Virus record (IMG/VR): IMGVR_UViG_3300009537_000051
Span: 1-42,138 of that record
Length of the DNA stretch: 42,138 nt
From: a virus
Reading direction: 5' to 3' (one strand)
The position numbers and the translations under genes were made by a program. Shown piece after piece: positions 7,418 through 15,005 of this stretch (position 1 is its first letter; each line of letters opens with the position of its first letter). The notes under the pieces are model-generated. The model made no database searches and had not been told where the DNA came from. It worked only from the letters and a program-made list of their open reading frames with translations.

Positions 7418-9342
7418 CCATGACCGCCGACGCGATTAAAGCCAGCAGCGACATCCTCACCTACATTAGCGCCTACGTAGACCTTAAAAAGCAAGGCAAC
7501 GTGTGGCAGGGACTATGCCCGTTCCATGCCGAAAACACGCCATCCTTTACCGTCTACGTTGACACCCAGACCTGGAAATGCTTTGGTTGCAGCGCTGGCG
7601 GCGACGTTATCGCCTTCGCCATGAAGCAACACAGCGTCACCTTCCCAGAGGCGCTCAAATTGTTGGGCGGAGGCGCGAGCGCCAGCGACAACGGCGTGAC
7701 CGGTAAAGCGCGTTTAAGCGCCGTTCCAGAGACACCACGCCCGCCACCGCCTAAACCGGCGCAAAAAGCCGCTACGCTCAAACGTGAGCCATATAAGGAC
7801 ATGGCTGATTACTGTGAGTGTCACTTAAAAGTGTATCCGGCGCTGTTGGAACGGGCGGGCGCTACAGATACCACGTTCAAAGGCCACCCGGCGATCCGCT
7901 TTCCGCATGAGGACGGTATTGATAGAGTGCGGGTGTTGTCAGGGACGGGCGCGAAGTGGCAGCCGGTAAGCGCGACAAAGGGCGTTCGCTGTTTTTACGG
8001 GTTGGAACAGGCGTTGGCGATCCGGGCGGAGACGAACAACCCGCTCACGCTCTGTAATGGCCAAACCTCGGTCATCGTCGCCCAGGCGCAATTGATACCG
8101 GCGCTCTGTCAGACCGACGGCGAAACCAGCACCGGCCTGCAAGCGCCGTTACTGGCGCGTCTTAAGGCGGCGTTAGCGGATGATAAGCGGATTATTTTAG
8201 CGTATGACAATGACGACGCCGGGCGGGAGATGAGCGACGCGGTTAAGGCGCAGTTATCCGGGTATGAAGTGGCGATTGTCCGGTTCGGGCTGGCGAAGGG
8301 CTTTGACCTGGCCGACTTTTGCGCGTTGCATAAAGGGCGTAGTTATCGCCTGTTGCAGTCATTGGCCGCCACCGTAGACGCCGACGCCCGCCCGGTGGTG
8401 TCCTCGGTGGATATGTGCAAAGATTTCGACCAGTTCCTGATAGGCAACGCCCGGCCTATCGCTGGCGAGATGGTGGAAATGCCTTTTAAGCGCCTGCACC
8501 AGTTTGGCGGTTTTGCCGCCTTGACCTCGCCAGGCAAGCTGGGCGCGGTATTTGGCGAGAGCGGCGGCGGCAAAACCACGCTTTTAGAGACGTTCACCGA
8601 CGCGCTGCTTAAAGAGGGTTATGACGCGCTGTGGTACTCGCCAGAGTGGGGCGAGTACGAGAACCACTGGCGGCGGATCCAACGTTGGGGCGGGGCAACC
8701 TACACCCAATTACGCCAACACCAGCGTTGGAAGTCTCAGTTCCAGCGCCGGGAAACCAGCGCCAAACGCTCGCCACTCGATGACGATATATTGGATAAGT
8801 CGCTCTCGATAAATGCCGACATTGGCAAGTGGGGCGGGCGGGTTCATTGTTTCCAGAACGCCCGTTGGACGCAAGATATATTAGAACGCATGTCCACGCG
8901 CTTGCTTGACCTGCGCACAGAAGGGCGCAAAATAGGTTGGGCGGTGTTTGACTACGTTCAGCTATTGCGTTCCCAAAATGATGAGAAGTCCCGGACAATG
9001 TATGAGACGATACTAGGCGAGATAAAAGACTGGGCGATAACCCATAACATTTTCGTGTGGGTTGGAACGCAAGTGCTCAAAGACGTTGGGCGTACCAGGG
9101 ATAGCAAGTCCTTGATTGGCAAATACGACGCGCAATGGGTGACGCCCGCGCCCTTTAACCTGATACTGAGCGTCAACCGGCAACGCCTGCCCAACACCGA
9201 CCAGCTAAATGACCAGTACAGCCCTAAAGCCTGGCTCAACGTGGCAAAAAATAGCGACGGCGAGGAGGGCGCGCTGCAGGTCATGACCGATTTTAAGCGC
9301 TTACGCTGGATCGACGAACCCTGGGCTCTGCGCTTGACGTAA
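7414..9342 (+). CDS. Primase-helicase fusion, T7 gp4-like, 642 aa
   Basis: The N-terminus carries a CHC2-type zinc finger (CPFH 35-38, CFGC 56-59). A Toprim domain follows with DNDDAG at 265-270. The C-terminal half is a DnaB/RecA-type helicase with Walker A GESGGGKTT at 381-389 and Walker B VFDYVQLL at 511-518. This single protein should unwind DNA and lay primers at the fork. Where Toprim primases normally carry an acidic EG-x2-D motif, this protein reads CNGQTS (214-219), so the usual glutamate is absent. ATG codons at 7414 and 7420 are both possible starts. No separate DNA polymerase is found, so the host enzyme is probably used. Confidence 0.9.
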   Translation: MTMTADAIKASSDILTYISAYVDLKKQGNVWQGLCPFHAENTPSFTVYVDTQTWKCFGCSAGGDVIAFAMKQHSVTFPEALKLLGGGASASDNGVTGKARLSAVPETPRPPPPKPAQKAATLKREPYKDMADYCECHLKVYPALLERAGATDTTFKGHPAIRFPHEDGIDRVRVLSGTGAKWQPVSATKGVRCFYGLEQALAIRAETNNPLTLCNGQTSVIVAQAQLIPALCQTDGETSTGLQAPLLARLKAALADDKRIILAYDNDDAGREMSDAVKAQLSGYEVAIVRFGLAKGFDLADFCALHKGRSYRLLQSLAATVDADARPVVSSVDMCKDFDQFLIGNARPIAGEMVEMPFKRLHQFGGFAALTSPGKLGAVFGESGGGKTTLLETFTDALLKEGYDALWYSPEWGEYENHWRRIQRWGGATYTQLRQHQRWKSQFQRRETSAKRSPLDDDILDKSLSINADIGKWGGRVHCFQNARWTQDILERMSTRLLDLRTEGRKIGWAVFDYVQLLRSQNDEKSRTMYETILGEIKDWAITHNIFVWVGTQVLKDVGRTRDSKSLIGKYDAQWVTPAPFNLILSVNRQRLPNTDQLNDQYSPKAWLNVAKNSDGEEGALQVMTDFKRLRWIDEPWALRLT

Positions 9343-9354
9343 CAAGATTGATAC

Positions 9355-9384
9355 TTTACAGAATGGCTGTATACGTTGTATAAT
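9355..9384 (+). promoter_or_regulatory. Sigma-70-type promoter
   Basis: TTTACA at 9355-9360 and TATAAT at 9379-9384 with an 18-base spacer, in the gap between the primase-helicase and the gene at 9419. The predicted leader is short, with AAGGAG at 9406-9411. No large RNA structure is seen here. Confidence 0.7.
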
Positions 9385-9418
9385 TTAAGGAACAGATAGC
9401 TAGATAAGGAGATTGGTT

Positions 9419-9895
9419 ATGGAACTACTCACTCAAGAGGAAATACAAGAGTGGTTAGTTGATATTGCCCAGGCGGAAAGCCCAAAAGCGCAGCAGGCGC
9501 TAGATAAATTGCGCAAAACCAGAGATTTTATCTATGCGACTTGGCTTGCCACGCTTGATGAGCAAATCAGCAGACTGGAAGCGCTGCCTAAACAAATGCG
9601 CGGTGACCTAAAGGAACTAGTTCTTGGGCACGTTGAGGCGGGCGGGGCGTCCGACATTCACCCTCTGGTAGAGTTCCGGCGCACGGACTCATTTCAATAC
9701 GACAAAAAGGATGCGCTCAGTTTCGTGCTTGAAAATGAACTACCCTATACCCGCACGAAAGTGGAGCTAGACGCTAATGCGTTCAAAAAAGCCTGCCAAT
9801 CAGGAGACATTGATTATCCGGCAGGAGAGACGGTCAACACGCCCACTGTCGCTATTGGCAAGTTAGGGCATCTGCTCATTATCACGAAGGACTAA
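9419..9895 (+). CDS. Gp157-like / Gam-like phage early protein, 158 aa
   Basis: A helical N-terminal half (TQEEIQEWLVDIAQ, then LDEQISRLEALPKQ) is followed by a beta-rich C-terminal half: FRRTDSFQYDKKDALSFVL, ENELPYTRTKVELD, then KKACQSGDIDYPAG. This layout resembles the siphovirus Gp157 and Gam-like host-nuclease-inhibitor families. The assignment rests on pattern only. ATG 9419 is chosen, with AAGGAG seven bases upstream, over the in-frame TTG at 9413. It is the first gene after the promoter at 9355. Confidence 0.5.
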   Translation: MELLTQEEIQEWLVDIAQAESPKAQQALDKLRKTRDFIYATWLATLDEQISRLEALPKQMRGDLKELVLGHVEAGGASDIHPLVEFRRTDSFQYDKKDALSFVLENELPYTRTKVELDANAFKKACQSGDIDYPAGETVNTPTVAIGKLGHLLIITKD

Positions 9896-9896
9896 T

Positions 9897-10097
9897 ATGG
9901 ATAAGACAATGAACCGCGCTACCCAACCGACCCGCCCCCGGCGTTACCCGTGCTTTTTACGAGACGGCGACGTTAAGCACATGGCGCAGGTGGAAGCGGC
10001 TTACTTGCAGATGCCCTTAGAGCAATATTTGACGCTGGCGGTAGACTATTACAACCGCCGCCAGCAAATAGAACGTGAGAGACAAGAGGAGAAATGA
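9897..10097 (+). CDS. Hypothetical protein, 66 aa
   Basis: Not recognised. A basic N-terminus (TQPTRPRRYPCFLRDGDVKHM) is followed by a helical end rich in R, Q and E. AAGGA lies just upstream of the ATG. It overlaps the RBS region of the next gene, suggesting coupling. Confidence 0.6.
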   Translation: MDKTMNRATQPTRPRRYPCFLRDGDVKHMAQVEAAYLQMPLEQYLTLAVDYYNRRQQIERERQEEK

Positions 10098-10098
10098 G

Positions 10099-11301
10099 AT
10101 GAGCACTGATTTAATGGTTGTAGATGCGTTACAGGCAATAGACCGGGTGAAAGCCTACCGGGATATTATCCATACTATGCGTGAACAAGATATACTAATT
10201 CCGGGGGTTGACTTCGGTGTTATTCCTGGCAGCAGCAAACCGTCGCTATTAAAGCCAGGGGCGGAGCGGCTTTGCAGCGCGTTTGGCTTATGTCCGAAAT
10301 TTGTTCGAATCTCAAAAGAGGAAAACTGGGCTGAGGACGCGCCTTTGTTCCATTACGAGCACCAATGCCGGTTAGTACACATTGAAACCGGCAAGTTGGT
10401 TGCCACCGCCAACGGCTCGTGCAACAGCAAAGAATCAAAATACCGGTGGCGCTGGGTTAATGCAAGTGAAATTCCCCCTGGAGTGGACATATCAACGCTC
10501 CAATTCAGGGATACGACCATCAGCGAATTTCAGTTTGCAGTGGATAAACGCGAAACGTCCGGACAATACGGTAAACCGGCGGAATACTGGGATCAGTTTG
10601 AGGAGGCTATCAAAAATACAGAGGCCATACCCGGAACGCGAAAAACTAGCCAGGGGAATGTGTTAGCTACCTGGGAAATCCCCGGTAAAGTTTACCGCAT
10701 CCCCAATGATGATATATTCTCGCAAGTTAACACAATCCTGAAGATGTCCCAAAAACGCGCTTTAATCGCGGCCACGCTGATCGCCACCAACGCCAGCGAC
10801 CATTTTACCCAAGACATTGAAGACATGCCCGGTTTTGGTATCGTTGAGGGTGAATATGCTGAAGACACTCCGCCTGAACAGGCTCCAGCATTGCCTAAAC
10901 AACGCAAGAACCCCAACCCGCCCGCGTCGCCAGACCAAGCGCAAGTCGCCGCCGGAACGCGCAAGCAAGTAACCCTGTTCTCGCTTAAAACCCGGCGCAC
11001 GCGCAACGGCGGCTGGGAGTACACAATATTTACCACCCGCGACGAAAACGGCAGGTTTGAGAAGATTGTCCAGCATGAGCGCGGCGTGTTTAAGACGGGC
11101 GGTTATGTCACCGGCAAGGACTGGCAGGAAGATGGGTATGGCGAGTTCTTCAAACCGCAAATACCCTGCTGGATCGCGGTCAATGATAAGGGCAACTTTG
11201 AGATTGAAGCGGAGACGTTTCCGCCCTTTGACCCCGGTTGGACAGAACTAAACACGGCAACTGAGCAACCGCAACCGGTATCACAGGACATACCGCTATG
11301 A
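10099..11301 (+). CDS. Conserved phage early protein, possible recombination function, 400 aa
   Basis: The N-terminal 240 residues contain patterns that recur in phage and mobile-element proteins of unknown function: DFGVIPGSSKPSLLKPGAE, GSCNSKESKYRWRW, and VNTILKMSQKRALIAATL near the end. These proteins often sit beside recombination and replication genes, and a single-strand-annealing role is a guess only. A proline-rich linker (about 265-290) leads to a second, beta-rich domain (VTLFSLKTRRTRNGGWEYTI) ending in an acidic tail (TEQPQPVSQDIPL). ATG 10099 follows GAGGAG; the frame extends upstream to 10075. Confidence 0.55.
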   Translation: MSTDLMVVDALQAIDRVKAYRDIIHTMREQDILIPGVDFGVIPGSSKPSLLKPGAERLCSAFGLCPKFVRISKEENWAEDAPLFHYEHQCRLVHIETGKLVATANGSCNSKESKYRWRWVNASEIPPGVDISTLQFRDTTISEFQFAVDKRETSGQYGKPAEYWDQFEEAIKNTEAIPGTRKTSQGNVLATWEIPGKVYRIPNDDIFSQVNTILKMSQKRALIAATLIATNASDHFTQDIEDMPGFGIVEGEYAEDTPPEQAPALPKQRKNPNPPASPDQAQVAAGTRKQVTLFSLKTRRTRNGGWEYTIFTTRDENGRFEKIVQHERGVFKTGGYVTGKDWQEDGYGEFFKPQIPCWIAVNDKGNFEIEAETFPPFDPGWTELNTATEQPQPVSQDIPL

Positions 11302-11573
11302 CCAACAACGAGACTACACCGACATTATTTGAAGTACAATGCTACGCGACGGTTGACGACGTGTTCAACCTGGACATCAAGCCGCGTGTAGTTGGGCCGC
11401 CCTGCCTGTTTTTGCAATACGCGCAACGGCAGGCGGAAAACGACCTTTTAGGCTGCAACGGGCGCTGGATAGAGGACAACTGGCGCGTCAACCGGCAGAA
11501 CGGGCGCATTTATTTTCAGCGCAAGGCAGACTTTGGAGACCGGGTCAGCCTGTTTGTTATCCGGATGGTGTGA
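11298..11573 (+). CDS. Hypothetical protein, 91 aa
   Basis: Not recognised. It overlaps the previous stop by ATGA and the following start by one base. The product is a small beta-rich protein ending with IYFQRKADFGDRVSLFVIR. Position next to a nuclease suggests a partner in DNA metabolism, without sequence proof. Confidence 0.6.
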   Translation: MTNNETTPTLFEVQCYATVDDVFNLDIKPRVVGPPCLFLQYAQRQAENDLLGCNGRWIEDNWRVNRQNGRIYFQRKADFGDRVSLFVIRMV

Positions 11574-11911
11574 TGAAGGTCGGGCACAAGCAGGACGCGA
11601 AACGGATATTTGTATTTTACTGGCGGGCGCTGGGCGTTGCTGATTACGCCATTACCGAAGAACACCGCTTTGCCCCGCCCCGCCGGTTCCGGTTCGATAT
11701 TGCGTTTATCCCTCAGCACGTGGCGGTGGAAGTGGAAGGCGGCGTGTGGGTGAAAGGCCGCCACATCCGCCCTTCCGGGTACGAGAAAGACTGCCTTAAA
11801 TACAATCTGGCCGTCGTGCAGGGCTGGCGCGTGTTGCGCTATACGCCGCAAATGCTGAAGCGCGACCCGGCAGCATGTATTGAGCAGGTATTAAACGTTT
11901 TGAGAGGCTGA
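11573..11911 (+). CDS. PD-(D/E)XK-type nuclease, phage resolvase-like, 112 aa
   Basis: The core reads RFRFDIAFIPQHVAVEVEGG, with D and the E-x-E pair spaced as in the PD-(D/E)XK fold, then GRHIRPSGYEKDCLKYNLAV and GWRVLRYTPQML. The same layout is seen in phage VRR/DUF559/Vsr-like nucleases. It probably cuts branched or recombination DNA; the substrate is inferred. The classical lysine is not in the usual E-x-K position. ATG 11573 is preferred over the GTG at 11570. Confidence 0.7.
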   Translation: MKVGHKQDAKRIFVFYWRALGVADYAITEEHRFAPPRRFRFDIAFIPQHVAVEVEGGVWVKGRHIRPSGYEKDCLKYNLAVVQGWRVLRYTPQMLKRDPAACIEQVLNVLRG

Positions 11912-11934
11912 ATCTATCTTTTGGAGGTATCACC

Positions 11935-12159
11935 ATGCTGATTATTGACGAACACGCAGGAACATATGAGGATTTTGTCCGGATAAGTCATGAGGGCGCA
12001 TTGGGCAAGGCCGTGGTTGAAGTGTTTGAAGCAGAGCAATATCTGATAATCAAGGAAAAACCACGCGGGTTGCGGTACATGGTATTTGTAAAGGCCGAAA
12101 CCCTACCCGCCCTGATTGACATGTTGCAAGAAGCAGCAAACAGATTTCAAAAGGGATAG
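11935..12159 (+). CDS. Hypothetical protein, 74 aa
   Basis: Not recognised. It has an excellent GGAGG seven bases before the ATG. The sequence alternates hydrophobic and charged residues (AVVEVFEAEQYLIIKEK) and ends in a helix (LPALIDMLQEAANRF), consistent with a small alpha/beta protein. Confidence 0.65.
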   Translation: MLIIDEHAGTYEDFVRISHEGALGKAVVEVFEAEQYLIIKEKPRGLRYMVFVKAETLPALIDMLQEAANRFQKG

Positions 12160-12165
12160 CTAAAA

Positions 12166-12462
12166 ATGAACCGACATACAGCGTTAGAAATGGCCGAGGA
12201 AATCGCCCGACAGGAAATGTTCAAGGCGCGTGACCGGGCGGCGGAACTGGAACTGGTCAATAGTCACCTGACCGAGCAGTTGAAAGCGGCGCTTGCGGAT
12301 AGGGACGCCATGCAACAGATCATCGTCAACCAGAACGTGGCGCTGTGCGAGATTCGCGCCGACTGCGAGCGGGCGCGTAACGCCCGTGACCGCGATCCCT
12401 GGCAGGCATGGAAGACTATCGACATTATCCGCCGCCGGTGTGGGCGGGTGTTGGAGGGGTGA
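12166..12462 (+). CDS. Coiled-coil protein, 98 aa
   Basis: Not recognised. Nearly the whole protein is helical and heptad-like (LEMAEEIARQEMFKARDRAA, then LTEQLKAALADRDAM). AAGGGA lies upstream. It is followed one base later by the next gene. Confidence 0.6.
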   Translation: MNRHTALEMAEEIARQEMFKARDRAAELELVNSHLTEQLKAALADRDAMQQIIVNQNVALCEIRADCERARNARDRDPWQAWKTIDIIRRRCGRVLEG

Positions 12463-12463
12463 A

Positions 12464-12841
12464 ATGAATTACCGAGAACAATATACTCAATTGTATGATC
12501 GCGCGTCGCAGTTGCGTCGTGAATTGGAAGACATTAACGATGAGATAGCACATATCCGTCCATTGGCGGAGGCAGAGGGATTAGCGGAGTATGGGTTCAC
12601 GCCGGGGTTGGAATTGACGATTACGCCAGAGTTCAGCCACGAGATTGAAGTGGTACGCGGTTGGACCCACAACCATAAATGGGGCATCGGACGTACATTA
12701 TATATTCTCTCTGTAGCCGAAGATGGTACGTTTAGGGTAACTGATGAACTTAAGGTTGGCACCAGTACCGGAGGCGTATCAGTAGCTCAAATTAAGGCAA
12801 TGCGTACTGCCTATCTGGAAGGGACGAATAATGAAGCGTAA
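12464..12841 (+). CDS. Hypothetical protein, 125 aa
   Basis: Not recognised. An N-terminal coiled coil (LYDRASQLRRELEDINDEIA) is followed by a beta-rich part (LELTITPEFSHEIEVV). The frame stays open far upstream to 12293, but ATG 12464 has GGAGGGG at the right distance and does not overlap the preceding coiled-coil gene. Confidence 0.65.
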   Translation: MNYREQYTQLYDRASQLRRELEDINDEIAHIRPLAEAEGLAEYGFTPGLELTITPEFSHEIEVVRGWTHNHKWGIGRTLYILSVAEDGTFRVTDELKVGTSTGGVSVAQIKAMRTAYLEGTNNEA

Positions 12842-12968
12842 AATGTCACCAATAAAAAAAGTGTTCAACATCATCACCGGGCGGCTGCGCTATTGTCACG
12901 CTTGCCGGTGCTGGTATCCGGCGATTTGGAGTAGTCAGGATTGGCGTTACTGTGGGTTGTGCAAGTGA
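12831..12968 (+). CDS. Zinc-ribbon microprotein, 45 aa
   Basis: Encodes a basic N-terminus (MKRKMSPIKKVFN) followed by CHACRCW and, twelve residues later, CGLCK. Two C-x2-C knuckles at this distance form a classical zinc ribbon. The frame overlaps the end of the gene before it by 11 bases. One of several very small metal-binding candidates in this genome. Confidence 0.6.
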   Translation: MKRKMSPIKKVFNIITGRLRYCHACRCWYPAIWSSQDWRYCGLCK

Positions 12969-12980
12969 CTGGGGCTTCCT

Positions 12981-13196
12981 ATGACCGATACCCTCCGCCC
13001 CGGCCAACAAACCACCTTCATCCCTGGCGCGCAGTTCCCAGGGATGTATCCCGGCATATCTTTATCCGACTACGCCCCGGCAACCATCCTGGAAATATCG
13101 CCGGATCGCAAAAGCGCCCTGGTGCGCGTCCGCCACCTCGTCACCGAAACGCGCTGGGTCAGCGTGTGGATGTTGCAACCGTTTGATAATGAATAG
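12981..13196 (+). CDS. Hypothetical protein, 71 aa
   Basis: Not recognised. It is proline- and glycine-rich at the start (PGQQTTFIPGAQFPGMYPG), then beta-rich (ATILEISPDRKSALVRVRHL), suggesting a small beta-barrel. No strong ribosome binding site is visible. A different-frame open stretch overlaps it and is a shadow. Confidence 0.55.
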   Translation: MTDTLRPGQQTTFIPGAQFPGMYPGISLSDYAPATILEISPDRKSALVRVRHLVTETRWVSVWMLQPFDNE

Positions 13197-13208
13197 AAGT
13201 GAGCCGCT

Positions 13209-13415
13209 ATGTTCGATGTACGCAATGAAACTCGGAATTGGTTGATAACGCGACGGGTGCGCCACAAGCACGCGGTAGAGGACGCTCGGCGGTTCTCTTT
13301 GCGCTACCGGAACCATATCGTCACCGTGCGCCAACATGTAAACGGAAGTTATCGAACCCTGGCGCGCTACCAGAACGGGGCGCGGAGACAAGGTGTGACT
13401 GTGAGAGGTGAATGA
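13209..13415 (+). CDS. Basic hypothetical protein, 68 aa
   Basis: Not recognised. Very rich in arginine (WLITRRVRHKHAVEDARRF, later QNGARRQGVTVRGE), which fits a nucleic-acid-binding protein. It overlaps the next frame by eight bases. Confidence 0.5.
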   Translation: MFDVRNETRNWLITRRVRHKHAVEDARRFSLRYRNHIVTVRQHVNGSYRTLARYQNGARRQGVTVRGE

Positions 13416-13626
13416 TAGCGAGATTATCCCAACGCCAGACGGCGGTGAAATCTGGGCCTATTTGGGCGTAGACGGTAACTGGCATTTGAGCGTATCTGAA
13501 AATGATGAAAACCGCGATGGCCTTTGCGCGATTGTGCGCCTGGATGCCAGTGCGGCGACTAAACTGCATGAGTTTTTGGAGGCGCTAATTCGTACATTGG
13601 GGATAGAAATCGAGGATGAATTGTGA
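13408..13626 (+). CDS. Hypothetical acidic protein, 72 aa, GTG start
   Basis: Not recognised. It begins at GTG 13408 inside the end of the preceding gene; no in-frame ATG lies near. The product (MNDSEIIPTPDGGEIWAYLG...) is acidic, ending LGIEIEDEL, in contrast to its very basic neighbour. Confidence 0.55.
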   Translation: MNDSEIIPTPDGGEIWAYLGVDGNWHLSVSENDENRDGLCAIVRLDASAATKLHEFLEALIRTLGIEIEDEL

Positions 13627-13721
13627 GCAGACAGCAGCGAGAACATATAGTCTATGCAATGGGCTGTTGCCCGGTGGACGCGGCAAATGAAAACAGCATA
13701 CATCAACCTGCCGGAAGATGA
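13623..13721 (+). CDS. Possible 32-aa microprotein
   Basis: A short GTG-started frame overlapping the stop before it (GTGA) and the frame after it. It encodes MSRQQREHIVYAMGCCPVDA and a short tail. Support is weak: only the coupling geometry favours it. Confidence 0.25.
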   Translation: MSRQQREHIVYAMGCCPVDAANENSIHQPAGR

Positions 13722-13803
13722 GAAAGATTCAGATCGTATTGAGGCCGACCGCATGATACGTATCATGCAAGCCTATATTAGAATTGCAGGGCAATCTGGG
13801 TAA
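13687..13803 (+). CDS. Small hypothetical protein, 38 aa
   Basis: ATG-started frame coding for MKTAYINLPEDEKDSDRIEA and a helical end (DRMIRIMQAYIRIAG). Amphipathic helix pattern; no known domain. It occupies an otherwise unexplained stretch between 13627 and 13840. Confidence 0.4.
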   Translation: MKTAYINLPEDEKDSDRIEADRMIRIMQAYIRIAGQSG

Positions 13804-13840
13804 CGTACCCGCACTTTCCGCAAGAATTGAGAGGTAATAC

Positions 13841-14056
13841 ATGATAAAAGCACGAGCAAATGACCTGATTATACTCGGTATTAGCAGGGAAAACGTGAGA
13901 CGCCTAAAACGGGGACAACCTATCAGAATCAATCTCACTGAAATGGGGCTAGACGGTGAATTGCTGCTATTCTACGGAGAGGAAACCGGCGATCTCATCA
14001 AAACTCTACAACCGTTTATCAATGAGGATACAAAAATCAATGACCAACTCGACTGA
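13841..14056 (+). CDS. Hypothetical protein, 71 aa
   Basis: Not recognised. GAGAGG precedes the ATG. The product starts MIKARANDLIILGISRENVR, followed by KRGQPIRINLTEMGLDGELL, and resembles a small regulatory or ligand-binding fold, but no family is claimed. Its last 17 bases overlap the HAD gene. Confidence 0.6.
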   Translation: MIKARANDLIILGISRENVRRLKRGQPIRINLTEMGLDGELLLFYGEETGDLIKTLQPFINEDTKINDQLD

Positions 14057-14576
14057 CTATAAACTCATCATTTTTGACCTCGATGGGACACTCGCCCCAT
14101 TCGACAGCAATGAAATGTTTCCGGATGCGCGATCATGGTGGACTGAAAACGCACTTATCTACCGACCTATCATTGCTACAAATCAAGGCGGTATTGGGCT
14201 GCGTTTTTGGATGGAGAGTGAAGGCTTTGGCGATCCATCTAAATACCCGACATTGGAGGATTTTGAGGATCGTCTTTCCAAGCTATTTCCTGGTCACATG
14301 CGTCCGGATATTCTGATGTGCGCTCGTTACCAGAGCAAGAAGTCAGGCAAATGGTGTCCTGTGCCGCCAGGAGGAAGTGCCTATGCAATGTGGCGCGAAG
14401 ATTGGCGTAAGCCTGCGCCCGGAATGTTATTGCATGCCCTCGTGATTACAGGATTTGACGCCACTGACGCGCTTTTCGTTGGAGACGGGAAAGAAGACCA
14501 ACAAGCTGCTGAATCTGCTGGCATCGCATTCATGTGGGCGCATGAATTTTTTAATCGTCCAGTGAGCACTACCTAA
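14040..14576 (+). CDS. HAD-superfamily phosphatase, 178 aa
   Basis: Motif I is FDLDGT (residues 12-17) with the catalytic aspartates, motif II ATNQGG, motif III lysine in WRKPAPGML, and motif IV FVGDGKEDQQAAESAG. The set and order match HAD subfamily III phosphatases such as histidinol-phosphate, heptose-bisphosphate and polynucleotide 3'-phosphatases. Phage members are often thought to repair nucleic-acid ends, but substrate cannot be read from sequence. The frame is open to 13956; ATG 14040 is chosen because the protein fold begins there. Confidence 0.85.
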   Translation: MTNSTDYKLIIFDLDGTLAPFDSNEMFPDARSWWTENALIYRPIIATNQGGIGLRFWMESEGFGDPSKYPTLEDFEDRLSKLFPGHMRPDILMCARYQSKKSGKWCPVPPGGSAYAMWREDWRKPAPGMLLHALVITGFDATDALFVGDGKEDQQAAESAGIAFMWAHEFFNRPVSTT

Positions 14577-14639
14577 TCGGGAAAACCCTGGGTAATGTAA
14601 ATCCCTATTTGCGCGAAACATAGAACACAGGAGCGAATG

Positions 14640-14873
14640 ATGCTGAAGTTTACCATGCGTTATACAAGCGGCCACACCCGCGACGGGAAGCCCGTGCCCG
14701 ACGAAGACATTGTCTTTGCGCAAGTCTGGGCGTCGCGCCGTGAGATTGCCTCATTGATTAATATCCTTGCGCGAGGGTTGGCGCACCATCCCGACAACCA
14801 ACTATTGCGCTTTGATTTGCATGGATACACGCTGCCAGAGGAAGAACAACCAAAAAACAGCCCCGGCGGGTAA
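14640..14873 (+). CDS. Hypothetical protein, 77 aa
   Basis: Not recognised. AGGAG lies six bases before ATG 14640 (an ATG at 14637 also exists). It starts MLKFTMRYTSGHTRDGKPVP and ends with a proline- and glycine-rich tail. The stop codon sits inside the loop of the hairpin at 14860-14880. It is the last gene before the late promoters. Confidence 0.6.
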   Translation: MLKFTMRYTSGHTRDGKPVPDEDIVFAQVWASRREIASLINILARGLAHHPDNQLLRFDLHGYTLPEEEQPKNSPGG

Positions 14874-14880
14874 CCGGGGC
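14860..14880 (-). terminator. GC-rich hairpin, minus-strand terminator-like
   Basis: GCCCCGG at 14860-14866 pairs perfectly with CCGGGGC at 14874-14880. On the plus strand no T-run follows. On the minus strand the stem is followed by TGTTTTTT (complement of 14852-14859), as in an intrinsic terminator. No minus-strand gene is known upstream of it, so it may instead only mark the end of the middle operon. Confidence 0.4.
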
Positions 14881-14900
14881 GTTCCTGGAGGATGTCCAGG

Positions 14901-14929
14901 TTGACGTTCGCCGTTTCCCCCGATATACT
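14901..14929 (+). promoter_or_regulatory. Late-region promoter 1
   Basis: TTGACG at 14901-14906 and TATACT at 14924-14929 with a 17-base spacer. Predicted start near 14936, giving a short leader that contains the 11-bp hairpin at 14968-15004 before the packaging genes. Confidence 0.7.
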
Positions 14930-14967
14930 TAGGGCGTCTTAACATTTGCTTTGAGGTTTAGATGTGG

Positions 14968-15004
14968 CAATAACCCCCTTTCACCGACTGCGAGGGGGTT
15001 ATTG
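14968..15004 (+). terminator. Strong hairpin between the two late promoters
   Basis: CAATAACCCCC at 14968-14978 pairs perfectly over 11 bp with GGGGGTTATTG at 14994-15004, leaving a 15-nt loop. The 3' side is followed by GTTGC, not a true U-tract. It may act as an attenuator, a weak terminator for RNA from promoter 1, or the end of a small leader RNA. Confidence 0.5.
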
Positions 15005-15005
15005 G

